Shown in pieces: positions 10,960 through 23,557 of a DNA stretch of 64,000 nucleotides. Source of the DNA: Pascua guehoae. Lineage: Eukaryota > Basidiomycota > Tremellomycetes > Trichosporonales > Trichosporonaceae. Position 1 is the stretch's first letter; each line of letters starts with the position of its first letter. Made by a program: the position numbers and the translations under genes. Location of the stretch: assembly GCA_001600415.1 (NCBI GenBank), contig BCJX01000022.1, positions 179,900 to 243,899 on the forward strand, read 5' to 3'. The notes under the pieces were generated by a model that made no database searches, was not told the DNA's origin, and saw nothing but the letters and a program-made list of their open reading frames with translations.

Positions 10960-12242
10960 GTTGACGGATGTGAAAGAAGTGAGGGGATGAGAAGAGAGTT
11001 GAGTGAAGAGTGTGTAGAGGGCGAGATGATGACACGCTATGGAATGCTGTTGGGCGCGAGTGGCAACAGTTGGGAACCGACAGGAGCCGGGCCTGGATCT
11101 TGGCGCTGTGGGGTCCCCACAATCTCGCCGATCACTTTCATTCAGCAATGTACTACAGCTCCTAGCTTGCTATTTCCGCAGCCATGCCCAGAAGTGATAT
11201 GGCTCTGATTGCGGTATGCATCGCACACACAAAGAGGAGATGTCACCAAGATGACATTGAGGTAGGTGGTCTTGGGTGACGCTCAGCGCACTACATGTCG
11301 CGACTGGCGCGTGGCATGGGGCATGTCTCGTGTGCCCAAAATGGCGCAAGGTCACTGCTTGGCAGGCACAATCAAACACCAGCATCGCATCCCCAGGCAT
11401 GCCGGTTGCGACCCATCGACGGATACCCCCTGATGAATACTCACAACACCATTCACAAGCGACTGAGTGAATGGGATAGTGGGGTAGGTGAGAGCAGCAG
11501 CCATACTCCATGCACAACAACAGAACCCTCACCCTCGACGAACCTGGACCAACTCGAGTGCAATAATGCCTCCAAGGGGGTCTGGAAACTCGTGAGACCG
11601 TCGGTTTGACCTCGGGTACAGGTCGAATTGCGCATAGATGCTCTCGGGCTCACTCCAATGGCACGCCAAGTGGCCTGGCCATACCAACATTTCCTACCTG
11701 TTGCATCCTGCATTTCTGTTGCCGAGGCGAAACAGCGGTGCGCGCGCCAATTGCCCAACCGCTCGCGTGTATAGTCAACCAAGAGGTTGGTCGCACCCAC
11801 CTGACTGGGCCTGCCCTTGTTTGACCAAGCTTACATCTTACCTTCATCCAACCCTCCAAATGGAACAATGCTAACCTTTCCACAACGTACGTGCTGACAC
11901 CTCAGAAATAGCGGACAGCAGCAGGAGGGCAAGAGCACCAGACGGCAGTTGCCTATCTGTCCATTTCGCCATCATGTGGTGCGAGGAGCAAAGCATTGAA
12001 GCCGGAAGACACCGAAGCGGCTGAACACTTCGTGTCGGACGGTAAGGCTGGGTGGTGAGTGGTGAGTGGCGCTCAGGGACCATAACTCATGAATGGCGTC
12101 ATCCCAGACGCGTCGCACGTCGCCATCAAGCAGCCGAATTAAACGCCGAGAAGCCTCAACGCGATCTAGGAACCACACCGAGATCTCGACAAAAGTTCAG
12201 CATCGACTTTTGATTCTGTCCCCCACTCGTCCCCCTCACACA
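10960..12242. other. Intergenic between divergent genes
   Basis: About 1.3 kb between the hydrolase and the aldo-keto reductase, presumably holding both promoters. No further gene, tRNA or clear repeat was recognised. Confidence 0.4.
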
Positions 12243-13919
12243 ATGTCCAACACCCCCCGTGCCACGCTGACCCCCTCCTCGTCGATCCCCCTCACGGGTC
12301 TGGGTCTGTGGAAGGTCCCCGCCTCTGCGGCCGCCGACACAGTCTACGAGGCCATCAAGGCGGGCTACCGGCTGCTCGACGGCGCGGCCGACTATGCCAA
12401 CGAGGCCGAATGTGGTGCCGGTGTAGCCCGCGCCATTGCCGATGGTCTCGTGACCCGCGACGAGCTCTTTATCGTCTCCAAGCTCTGGAACACGAATCAC
12501 GCAGCTAAGAATGTCGAGCCGGCCCTGCGCCGCTCGCTGGCGGCGTGGGGCGTAGAGTACTTTGACTTGTACCTCATCCACATGCCGATTCCGCTCGCGT
12601 ACGGTGAGTCTAGGCGACGGTAGCGTTCTTTGGGGGGTTTTGGGAATGCTCACTGTGTGGGTGGTTTGGTGCATTTGGTTGACTTGCTCGTGTGCGCTCC
12701 GACGAGCGTGCTTATTTTGGTGCACTGGAGGGCAGTGACCGCTGAGCTTCAACATTAGCAAGCAACGTAACCACCATCCACAGCGGTCAGAGTGCCTGAG
12801 CCAAGATCGGCATTGCAAGAGGGGTTAGAGCCGTGGTAGACAACTGCAGACTGCCCACTTCGAGCCCGAGTGCCCATGAGTGTGCGCTCGTGCGCCGTGC
12901 TCCTGCGGTCAATCCCTGTCTCCCCGCTCCCATGCCCGTGCTCTTCACCGACGCACATAAAGCTGACACTCAGTCGACCCATCCGTCCGCGCCAACCCCG
13001 GCTGGACCACCACAGGCGTCGACCTCGGCACGCCCGGCTCCGAGCTCGCGCTCGAGCGCTCCCCCTTGCATCTGACATGGGCCGCGCTCGAGGCCTGCCA
13101 CGCCCAGGGGCTGATGCGTAACCTCGGCGTGTCCAACTTTTGCGGCGGGCTCATGGTCGATCTGATGTGCTATGCGAACGTCAGGCCTGCTGTCCTCCAG
13201 ATTGAGATGCACCCGTGAGTAAGCGCGCCAGGCGAGGGGCGGCAGTAGGGAAGGAAGTTGGGCAGGGATGTAGGATCCCATGGTGGCATCCTGGCAGGAT
13301 GGAAGGCGGGCTGCTGTGACTCTGGGTATGACGTACGGGTACGAACCCAATGTTTTCAACAACGGTGTCTCGTCGAGGACAGCGCATTACGCCTTGAGGT
13401 AAACAGCATGTCTGCCTCTGCGTCACATGTCATGCCTCGGCCTGCAGCCGCCCCATTCCATCCTAAGTGCGTGCTAATTCCAGCTACCTCGTGCAGCAGG
13501 GCATGATCGACCTATGCAAGGCGTACGGCGTCCACATCATGGCCTACAGCTCGTTCGGTCCCCAGTCGTAAGTATAAGACGCCCCTTCCGCCTGACCCCC
13601 CCGTTTCTGACACAGCAGCTGGGTCGAGCTCTCGCACCCTGCAGCCACCGAGCTGCCGTCCCTCTTCACCGTGGCGGAGGTGACAAGGGCCGCAGCGGCG
13701 CACGGCGTGAGTCCCGCCCAGGTCGTCCTGCGCTGGGCCACCCAACGCGGCATCACGGTCATCCCCAAGAGCCTCAATCCCGCGCGTCTGGCGGATAACC
13801 TCGCCAACACCGACTTTGAGCTCGGCGACGACGAGATTAGGGCGATTTCGGGCTTGAATCGCAACTATCGCATTGCGGATCCGGCGGGCGTGGACGCACG
13901 TATCAGTGTTTATGCCTAG
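12243..13919 (+). CDS. Aldo-keto reductase, D-xylose reductase type (329 aa)
   Basis: Exons are 12243-12603, 12974-13214, 13484-13567 and 13616-13919 (990 nt in frame; the last acceptor is a CAGCAG tandem). The catalytic tetrad is visible: D46 and Y51 in LLDGAADYANE, K80 in SKLWN, and H113 in LIHMP. The C-terminal half carries LGVSNF, VLQIEMHPYL, AYSSFGPQS, VVLRWATQRGI and the cofactor-binding IPKS. DGA-DYANE, SSFGPQS and the start LTGLGLWKV are close to fungal NAD(P)H-dependent xylose reductases, which reduce D-xylose or other aldoses to alditols in the cytosol. The usual aromatic residue after the catalytic His is Met here, so substrate range may differ. The first intron (370 nt) is much longer than others in the window. 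Confidence 0.88.
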
Positions 13920-16363
13920 GCTGGGTGTCTGGGCGTCAGATTGTGGGCACCGGTGCTTGAGCACATGAGCATAGGCTCAGGGGGTACACCTAACAATATA
14001 GTCTATACTTAGCTTGTGGCGTTTCTTGTTGCGTATATGTACATGTTACAATGGGTACAGTAGACTGGTACAAGTGTCTTGGTGCACATGGCACATGGTT
14101 CATGACGTGAAACTCACCCGTTGGGGGGAATACTCGACGCTGAGTGGAATGCGAGAATGCACCCTGTACTAACACAAGGTTGGGAGAGGGTATCCGTCGG
14201 CCGGTGTTGCGGATAACGGAGTGTGGAGGACTGAACCAGAACCAGACCCCGAGTGCCCCCTGTCCCAGTAACGACCTTGTTGGGACCAAACCCCGGCGGC
14301 CTGAGTGAGCTGGACTGATCTGGTGCGACGCTGATCCCAAACGCCTCGAGGCGTTTGTTCCTCAACGGCGTTCGGTGGAATGGTGGCAGCGACGTGGGTA
14401 GTTTTGGGTGTGTGGCTTCATGCTCATCCTAGGGCACCCTGAACGAGTGGGCCCGAAAGAAAGCTGTGCAGCGTTCAGAGGTGCGATGGCATCATGGTAA
14501 CGCAGGTGAACAGGTCGGAGGCGCGCCGAGCGAGTGCGAGCGCAGGTGGTGCGGTTTTGGTCCTGGCTAGCGGCGTGCGAGGTGCGGCTCGGGCGACTTG
14601 AGAGACGCCGACGTACGTTACGGCCGTAAGAAGAAAGTCGGGGTAGCGGCGATATCTCCGAGTGGTGTGGTCGGCGTCAACGCACTTGATGCGACACGGC
14701 CGCATTCGGCCTGCGCTACGCCGCAACCATGGCCGCGAGCTCGACACAGCGACCGCGTGTTTGTCTCTGGTGATGCCGTGTCAGAGTCGGAGCCGGCATC
14801 GCTCCGCAACATTGTATGACTCGTGCCCATGGTCTCGTGCGCGCTGCTCCGCTGCCCTGCTTCCATGGCCCAAAGCTCCGCTTGGGTGAGCTTTGGTTTG
14901 GAGTGGGCTATCCAAACCGCGCGACTGCGACGCCATGTCGTCAATGCCTGTTGGCACTAACGAGCATAAGTGGATTCAGGTCCCTTACACTGGCCCGCCT
15001 ATCACTCGCAAGGCAAACCAAACACAAAGCTGTGTGCCCCAATGCGACAGCGTCCAACCCTTTGCGTCAAAGGGCCAGTTAGTCCGAGCAGCTTGCTTTA
15101 CGCAAGGTGCGGGGTTTCGCACAGCTCCGATTGCTCGGCATGACCACAGCTGCCGCCTGAGGTGAAAGACGTCACAGGCATTGTATGTGCGGGGCTTTCC
15201 TCCCATGCACTTTCTCCGTCGTCGGTTTTGGTGTCCTTCCTGCTTCCCAGAATCTCCCCGCCATGCCCCAGTGCCGGCGGCTACCTGATGCCTGATCTAC
15301 TCCCTGGGCGATCGTATGGGACATACGTAGTCCTTGTCCCCTTCTCCCTTGCTTGAAAGGTGAAGCTCTGTGTGAGGGTGTGTTTGTACAAAGTGCAAAG
15401 CAGCAGTCAAACAAGAGTCGATGGACTAAATTGAGCTAGCCTTGTCTACCCTCCGGAACGGGCTCCCTAGTCCATCCAGGAACCGGGATGGGAACCGTCG
15501 AAACCGTCCGTCCGTCCATGGCGTTCGACTGCGTAAAAAGCAAGCCACGTCAAAAAGGGGGCGTGAGTGCACGTGCTGCGGCACAGGATGGCTTGGTTGC
15601 TCATGGCAGAGCAACTCATTCGACGAGTACGTGATCCTGATCCTGATCCTAACTCTGATCCTGCATCCTGGTCCTCATCCTGCAGGCTGCGGCGTTGCGG
15701 CCTCCCGTCTCGAGTCGAGGGTGCTGTTGATGTTGTTTGTTTTGCAGTCGTCTGACCCAAAAGTTGCGTAAGCCCCTGATTCCAGAAGAAAAAAGCTTGC
15801 TGGGAACAACATCGAGATACGCCACAAGACCAGCCCTGCCCATTCGGCGAAAAGGGTGGGGATAAAAATAGAATGGCCGTAAACAAAAGATAGCGCAGAA
15901 CCGAGCGAACCGATACTGTAGCCAAGGCACAACCACCCAAACCTTTTGATATGTATGGTACATGGACAACTCTCCGTAGTCTTGTCTCTGTCCCTTTGCA
16001 ATGTCAATCAGGGACTCTCTCTTTGTAAGCTCTCATGGCTAGTCCATGTAAGATGCTGTGCGCAGTAGTATCGCTCTAGTTTCCTGGCAGGACAGCCACC
16101 GAGTACGATGGCATGCCGCACCCTGCCGACGGCCTCTGAGTCCCTGGCGCGAGCTTGCAGACGACAATTCCCCGCAGAATACTCGCTCCTTCACCACACT
16201 TTAGACAAACGACCTGTTTACTTGCCAACGGTCCAGCATCCGATACATACAATCCCCTTAAAGGAGACTGCTATCGTCTTCCTTATACCCCCTTCCTTCT
16301 CTCATTATTCTTCCTTTCGACTCTTTTCCTTTGCGGCGCAACCATCGATCTCTCGTCTCGATC
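13920..16363. other. Intergenic, 2.4 kb
   Basis: No gene supported on either strand. Contains a short TGATCC/TCATCC-type simple repeat around 15628-15685 and the presumed promoter of the chitin deacetylase. Several open frames lack motifs or splice structure. Confidence 0.4.
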
Positions 16364-17734
16364 ATGCTCGTCGCCGCCATCCTTCTCCCCCTTGTAGCCG
16401 CCCACAAGGGCTGCGGAGGCCAACACATCGGTCGACGCAACGTCGGTGGGCCCGTCATCCACTCGGTCCACGAACGCCAAGTGGCCAACTCGAACATTGG
16501 TAAGTAGGCCATGGAGCGATTGGGAGTCGGTTGAGCGGCGGTTCTAACTTGGGCAGACCCTGTCGCTCAGTGCACGCCTTACACCTACGCACCTGCCGAA
16601 GCCTTGGCGTCCAAGTATCCGGGCGTCTGGCAGACGGCCGACCTCGTCGAGGGCGACAGCGAGGCTGCGTCGCTCTTTGCCCAGATCAACGCCACGCTCA
16701 ACGAGAAGCTGCCAAACATCGGGCCCAACGGTGACGGCACGCACATGGGCGACTGGGGATCGAGCTTTGAATGGCCCAAGGACGACCCGTCGTGCTGGTG
16801 GACCAACACGCTGTGTACGAAGCCCGACCCATCGACCGGCATCCCCGAGGACCTCTCCACGCTGCCCGAGCCCGAGACGTGGGGTTACGGCTTTGATGAT
16901 GGACCCAACTGTTCCCACAACGCCCTGTACAACTTTTTGCAGGAGAACAACCAGACGGCCACCATGTTCTACATCGGGTCCAACGTCATGGACCTGCCCG
17001 TCGAGGCCATCCGGGGCCATGAGGATGGACACCAGCTCTGCGTGCATACCTGGTCGCACCAGTACATGACGTCGTTCAGCAACCAGCAGGCGTTCGCCGA
17101 GCTGTACTACACGCAGCGCGCCATCAAGGACATTGTCGGTGTCACTCCCAAGTGCTGGCGGCCCCCGTACGGCGACGTGGACAACCGCATTCGTCTCATC
17201 GCACACCTCCTGAACATGACTACCATCCTGTGGGTCGAGGACACGAACGACTGGGAGCAGGGCTCGAACGGCGTCACAAAGGCCGACATCGATGCCAACT
17301 ACCAGAAGATCTTCGACAAGGCCAAGAATGGCTCGTACGCTACATACGGGCCGATTGTCCTCAACCACGAAATCGACAACTTTACAATGCAGGAAATGGT
17401 GGACCAGTACGCCTCCATCAAGGCCGCGTTCAAGTACATTGTCCCCATCGCCACGGCCTTCAACATCACCAACCCCTACATGGAGACCAACATTACCTTC
17501 CCGACGTTTGATTCGTACATTGTGGGCGACCGCAACGAGAACGCTTCCGCCACGATCGCGCCGTCTTCCGCTACTGCGAGCAACTCGACCTCGACGGACG
17601 GTTCCAGTGCAAAGAGCGCCTCCGCTTCCGCATCCGGCAACGCCGATCTTCACAAGCAGAGCGCCGCCGAGTATTCCTTCAGCGTCGCTCCTTTGAGTAT
17701 CCTCTTTGGGGCTGCTGTCTCCTTCCTCCTCTAG
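16364..17734 (+). CDS. Chitin deacetylase, secreted and probably GPI-anchored (437 aa)
   Basis: Two exons, 16364-16499 and 16557-17734. The N-terminus (MLVAAILLPLVAA) is a short signal peptide. A carbohydrate esterase 4 / NodB deacetylase domain spans about residues 150-350. Its metal-binding motif reads GFDDGP (D159, D160; usually TFDDGP), the zinc histidines are in HTWSH (H209, H213), and RPPYGD (247-252) is the active-site Arg motif. Several N-glycosylation sequons occur. The C-terminus is a Ser/Thr/Ala-rich stretch followed by a hydrophobic tail (SVAPLSILFGAAVSFLL), as in GPI-anchored wall enzymes. The enzyme would remove acetyl groups from chitin to make chitosan at the wall, which in Tremellomycetes such as Cryptococcus is an abundant wall polymer. 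Confidence 0.93.
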
Positions 17735-18495
17735 AAACAGACATTGAGAGCGTGTGACACGATTCTGTAGTGACGGTGCAACACCATGGACATTGGCACC
17801 GTGAGATAATGGACATCGGCCCTCGACGCCACAGGGCTCTGGGATTATATATAGCACACATGCTACTTCATTTCCGTCCTTTTCTCCGAAGTTTGTGAGA
17901 CAGAGGGTGGGATCGCGTTGCCTTTGGTTCTGGTGTCTAAAGTTTGGACAGGCCCAAGGACCCCTTAACCCTCGAAGAGCCGCTCCTGTTGGGGGGTTGA
18001 CAGTTGTGTATTTCGAGCAACGTTTATGCTGTCTGAAGAGTTCGCCACACTCCTGCAGACGCAGTGGATACAACATTACACAGACGCCTTGTGGGTGCGG
18101 TGGGGTGACGAGTGCCGTAATGTCTTGTTTCCGAAACCGGCTCGAGGGTGTCGGTGCTGGCTCCTCTCCCGGTGACCGGTGGAGCATCCTCTCCGCCGTT
18201 GGTCTCGTCCTTTGCGTGAAAAGCTAGGCAGGTCTTGTAATATTGCGATGCGGCGATTCGAATACTGTGGCCCGCAGGCGCACTCCTTTTTGGTACCATC
18301 ACTCCCCCTGTCGACGCTCTGTCGTGGGTCCGTGCCATCTGTTACGTCATTGTCGGCCTGAGTGGTACCTGAAAACAACATCAACGTCGTCACCCGCGTT
18401 CAGACGATTCTTGCTATCGCCTTCTTACGACACTCACTTGCGTTCTCTTCATCACACTCTTTTAGAACGTGAGCGGTCCTCATCCACCGGCGCAC
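17735..18495. other. Intergenic
   Basis: No gene recognised; 3' flank of the deacetylase and promoter of the next gene. Confidence 0.4.
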
Positions 18496-19783
18496 ATGGC
18501 TGCTGTCGACGTCAAGCACTTTGACGACGTTTCAATGACCGCTACAAAGCAAGAAGGCGGTTTCGGAACTGGTCTCGACAACCAACATGACACACCCGCT
18601 GCCGAGCCTCTCGGCACTGGACCACGCACCAGCTGGACGGAGTACTGGCGGGCCGAACTCACCCTCCCACCGCTGCTACGATACCTCATCCAGGTCATCC
18701 TCTGTTTCGGTGTCGGAGCACAGGACAACTTTGCCCTGAGCGCGCTGGGTGTGTTCGTCAGCCAACTGGTGAGCGTCATAGTGCACAGTACACGTGTTGG
18801 GCGTGCCCAGACAGTGGTCCCTACTGCCAACCAGCGTCCTAACAACCATCTTCCGATCGCCGTGAGTCGGTCTGACCATTATAGTTGCCCAATATAATCC
18901 TCCTCAACTCGCCAAACACTGGCTCCACCGATCGACCAACAAACTGTACCCCACCCATGATCGCTGCTGTATGCGTTGGTGGGCTCGTTGGCACCCCCTT
19001 CTCCCTCCAGGTCGGCCTAGAATGCAGTAAGCGCATCCGGCGCCGTCTTGTGGGGGAATTCGCCCTCCTCGCATTGGCCACCTACGGCCTCGTTGCATTG
19101 CTCAATTGCGGACTCGTGCCCGGCACAGACCGGACAGTTGACTTTGCCCTCGCTGCTGGTCTCACTTGCCTTGTGCAGAGGCAGAAGGCGGTGGCCGACG
19201 GCATGCACACGTCGAACTTGGTCGTTCCCAGGTTCGCCAGAGTCGTGAACATGAACGTCCACCTGGCCTTTTTCACCCCTCTAACACGGGTCGACAATGC
19301 GCAGTTTGGGAGCACATGGTGCTTTGTGGGGTACCTTGTTGGTGAGTACGGCTGATGGCGAGAGAGCTGGCCGGGCGTCGATAAATGGGTCCGATCGGCC
19401 GCGACCTTGAGATGACTGCTGTTGGCGACGAGCCAGCTCATGGTGTCTCGACGGGCCTTTGCGTCTGGTAGCAAAGCTGAAAGTGTTAATCATCTGTAAC
19501 TTGGAACAATCCTTGCATTGCAGTTTCGGATTTGAAGTGTACGAGATCGTACACTGCTGCTGTTGGACGCAACACCATGGACGAAATGGGCCCTTTACAG
19601 TTCTGCCTGTGCTCCAGTGCCACTTGTCCCGAACACTCCTAACTCTCTTCAGGTCTCCTCGATACCTTTTCCGTCGATAAGCGGAAGGACCTTGGTGTGG
19701 CAGCCACTACGAACCTCGTTGCGGCCGTCATCCTCAGTTGTGCTGCCCCAGTCGATCGTGATAAAGAGCCTTCGAGTGTCTAG
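18496..19783 (+). CDS. Multi-pass membrane protein, possibly DUF1275/YoaK-like (286 aa)
   Basis: Exons are 18496-18768, 18885-19341 and 19653-19783 (861 nt in frame). After a hydrophilic N-terminus of about 65 residues come several hydrophobic segments: LLRYLIQVILCFGVGAQDNF, MIAAVCVGGLVG, a segment ending LATYGLVALL, FALAAGLTCL, and a C-terminal one (TTNLVAAVILSC). The order resembles DUF1275 proteins: a first helix leading to G-x-FV, a GGLVGT step, Arg-rich KRIRRRL before the next helix, and a late ALAAGL segment. That family has no settled function. The match is by pattern only, so the family name is tentative. The second intron (311 nt) is long and could hide another exon. Confidence 0.6.
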
Positions 19784-21321
19784 TAGACCCGTACCCCTCG
19801 TCCACCCCATATGTTGTATTGCAGGCGGTCGCGCTGTCGATGACCGACCGTTATCGCACTGGATGGCGACGTTATTCTCCAATGTGCCCACCATACCACT
19901 TCAGACGCCAAAGCCCCTTGAGTCACACCCTCCGTTCTAGCATTTGCTTTCTCGCGCAGCTTGACCTTTCAACTCCTCCACTTGCTGTCCGTATCTTGAC
20001 GCAACTGGACATTGTCCCCACTGTAGTGTGCCGTCCACTGCAGGTTACGATCCACATGTATGCTGCCAAGCGTGGGTCCGTGGCAAGCGGTGGTGCTATC
20101 ACTGGGCCCGCGTCCCTCATGTGAATGCCAATCTTTCCGCTTGGTTCAAACTATTCCCACACGGAACCGGGGAAAGACTCATGAGTAAGCCCCCACGCGC
20201 CACATGCCACATTCGCGCCACAAGGTTCCCATGTCACCAGTCACAGAAGCAGACAAGCGTGCCCTGTGTGAGGCCGCTCCATCGTACGTTTATAGCTAGC
20301 GATCAGCTTGGCACTGCGGAATCTCAATCTGCCCCTTCGCTTGTCATGAAACAGAGATCGGCACGGCGGATCAGTGGATCGGCCAACTGAGCTTGGCTTA
20401 GTCATGTATCTTTCACTCACTCCAGATGCCACTGCTCTAGAAGACCTCTCCAAAGATCCAAAGATGTAATCCCGACTGTGCCGCTGAACGTGACCGCCAT
20501 GCGTGGCCTGGAGCGAGCGGGTGGCCCAGGCTGTAGTGGCGGCCAAGACCATGAGGTTGTTCTTTTTTGCTGCCGCGCCTCTTGTTTCAGAGTCGCTGGG
20601 CAAATCCGTCACGTGTGGGTATCGGGCGCCGAAGCCGGGCGGCCCCCGAAGCCCAGACCACTCCACTGACAAGTGCACATGTGCGCACAACTAGTTGCCG
20701 GTGGGCAGAAGTGGTTGCCGAATAGGCGGTTGCAGTGGCTGTTGTGTGGTGGGCCATGGTGGGCAAGGACAGCCATGGCGCGCGTGGCGCGCATGGCGTC
20801 TGCCATTCTGGGTGGGTGGACGGCATTTCGGCATTCGGTTCAGACGCAATCCGGCAATCTAACTATCTCCTCATCGTCATCATCGGCACACGCTCTCTCG
20901 CTTGACACTGATGGGGCCCCTGATATGTCGTGCACGCTCGCTTCCAGTGGGATGCACACATGACCTCGGCCACTAGGCAAATAGGCATGACCGGACCTGG
21001 TGTGAGGCGGTGACTACCGCGGTGGGCGTGGTGACGGTACCGAAAGATGGCTGTCATCCCATCATCCCCACATCCCCACATCCCCAATGGCGGCAGGTGG
21101 CCGTCCGAGGTAGCCAGCCCACCATCAGGTGACCTGTTGTAGCCTCGATTCTTTGCGGTGCACTGCAAGATGGACGCCTCTGGGCGGTGCCGAATCCCGG
21201 CAAGGCAACGACCCGTCGACCCACCAGGCGCTTGCTTACATACAGACAATTGCGTTCTCTTGTCGACCAAAACTCCCCCTTGTCCCACTTGTCCCACTTG
21301 CCAACTGGTCTAGACGTCACC
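19784..21321. other. Intergenic, 1.5 kb
   Basis: No gene supported. Overlapping open frames between 20240 and 20830 run on both strands, without motifs. Confidence 0.4.
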
Positions 21322-22550
21322 ATGCCCATCGAGTACCTCTCCAAGCACGACGACAAGCACGGCTACCGCCCGCTGCAGGTCCCCGAGACGAGCACGGTGC
21401 CGTTTACGCCGCTCAAGCCCGCGCCGTCGCCCGATGCAAAGTGCAAGGTGCACGTTCTGCGGCAGTCCGACTTGACCATGCCGCTGAGCATGTTTGTGCG
21501 CACGAGCGACACCGAGTCGCCTATCCGCCTCCCGGTGTTCACCTTTGTCGTCGAGGTGAGTTTGCCCGTCTCGCGCCGTGGAGCTACGTACACGGTTTCT
21601 CCTCGCCCTTTGCTAACGCGCAGCACGAGAATGGGCGGCGTATCGCGTTCGACATGGGTCTCAAGCTCAAGCTCGAGGACTTTTCGCCCTTTACGCAGAT
21701 GATCATCAAGGACATTCCCATTACGTGGCCGCGCGCACCGCTGCCGGACATTTACAAGTCGAACGGCATTGACACGGACAGCATCGAGGCCGTCGTCCTG
21801 TCGCACACGCACTTCGACCACATTGGCGACATTGGCCAGTTCCCCACAAAGACAAAGCTCATCATTGGCCCCCGCACCATTGAGGCCAGCTTGCCGGGAT
21901 ACCCCACCAAGGAGGACGCGAGTGTGCTCGACAGCGACCTGCCGGTCGACTCGGAGCGCGAGGTCGTCGAGCTCAACGACAAGAGCGACTGGGTCCAGGT
22001 GGGATCGTACAAGGCCATCGACTACTTTGGCGACGGCTCGTTCTACATTCTCGATGCCTACGGTGTGAGTGTGACACAACCTCGAGTCCTAGTCGATCAC
22101 TAACACTCGCAGCACATGGTCGGCCACATTGCCGCACTGGTCCGCACCTCGACCAGCCCGGACACGTACATCCTCCTCGCGGGCGACTCGGCCCACGTCC
22201 GCGGCCTCTACTCGTGCTGCCCGGGCTGCACCCGCCCGCCCTTCCGTGCCGGCCTGTACCCTGCGTCCGACGGCCTGTCTCCCTCGGAGCGCGCCCGCGG
22301 CGGCCTCCTCGCGATCCACTTTGACCTGCCCGCCGCGTACGCAAACATGGCGCGCATGGGACGCATGGAGGAGGAGGACGGCGTCACGGTCATCCTCGCA
22401 CACGACCTCGAGTGGGAGAAGATTCTCGACAACGAGCACGGCAAAGACTGGGAAATGGTGGACATTACAGACTGGAAGAAGCAGGGGCGCAAGGAGCAGG
22501 TCAGGCGTGAGTGGGTGTACAAGGATGTGCCCTCGGGCGATGACGTGTAG
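21322..22550 (+). CDS. Metallo-beta-lactamase-fold hydrolase (370 aa)
   Basis: Exons are 21322-21555, 21624-22064 and 22113-22550 (1113 nt in frame). The zinc-binding signature HTHFDHIGD gives H139, H141, D143 and H144. The preceding strand (IEAVVLS) and the upstream IAFDMGL fit the MBL fold, and YILLAGDSAHVRG in exon 3 supplies the later metal-ligand Asp region. The layout is like fungal MBL proteins related to N-acyl homoserine lactonases and other small-molecule hydrolases. There is no signal peptide, so it is likely cytosolic. The substrate cannot be deduced. The C-terminal 60 residues are highly charged. Confidence 0.9.
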
Positions 22551-23557
22551 GCGACGACGGCGATGCGGGGTCAGAAGTTGTGAGTAGCTACGACAGGTCA
22601 ATGTGATGTGAAACGAGGGAGACGGATGGGTCGGCCACAGTGGTGTCAAGTATGGTAATACGACTATGCAATGGAGTATTCATTCTTCTACTTCGCACTC
22701 TACAGTGCCAAACGGCTGCCACCGCTCAGGGCTCGAGCCCGGACGAAGGCTCGGTAGATCGGCGTCTGGACTCGTCGCTGCGGCGGTGGAGCCCAGAACA
22801 TGCCAGGATCCAACGGGGGAAGCATGTCGACCGAGTACACGGGTGGGCGTCCCGACGGGCGAACTGTAGAGACCCTCAATGCAAGCCTTCCGGAAGGAGT
22901 AATAGGACGAAAGGCATTCGGGAGCGCTTGGTTGTCTGCATGGTTGGTAAATACAACGGTGGGTTGGGTGCTGTACAGTACAGTGAGTGGGATATTGTCA
23001 AAAGTGCCACATTGATTTGATCGGTTGACGGTGGTGGGATGCGGCGAGCAGGATGATCGACCTTCCTTCCTTCCTTCCTTCCTTTGTTTCCTTCCTTGCC
23101 TTCCTTACTTCATTCCCTTCTTCCTCTTCACATCTTCACCTCTTCTTTCTTTCTTTCTCTTTCTCATTCTCTTTCACTCACTCAACACACTCAACACACT
23201 CCTCCAACATTACCACTCCCCTTCTCTGTGCATCGCCCTTCGCGTTCCCACACCTTGCCCAGCATCTCATCGATCGACCTACGCCGCAACAGCCCCTCGC
23301 CTCTCAGCGCCCCAGCGTCCGGTGGCGACCACGACTCATCACCCCCATACCCACATCGCACTTCAAACCACCACTCCGCTGGCTGGCCCGCTCCTTCTCC
23401 CTCATCTCCTTTGTCCTCACTCCCAGCGCCTGGGTTCCACTCGTGCTTCGAAACGTAACGACCCCTCTCCAAGGCCTTCCTTCAAGCTTCAAGATCCTCA
23501 CTGATCCTCACCGATTCTCGTCTCACCGCATCGCCGCGCTCAGCACACACGCCAAAC
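22551..23557. other. Intergenic with pyrimidine tract
   Basis: No gene recognised. The main feature is the C/T-rich tract listed separately, in the promoter or leader of the F-box-like gene. Confidence 0.5.
23059..23170. repeat. Pyrimidine tract with CCTT microsatellite
   Basis: About 110 bp almost purely C/T on the plus strand, starting with tandem TTCC units and continuing as TTTC/TCTC-rich sequence. It lies about 400 bp upstream of the ATG at 23558. Such tracts are common in fungal promoters and 5' leaders. Confidence 0.8.

Noticed and set aside
9946..11148. Longer version of the alpha/beta hydrolase starting at 11148
   Set aside because: The extra 63 residues have no fold relation and read like an untranslated leader; the ATG at 10959 gives a normal family length.
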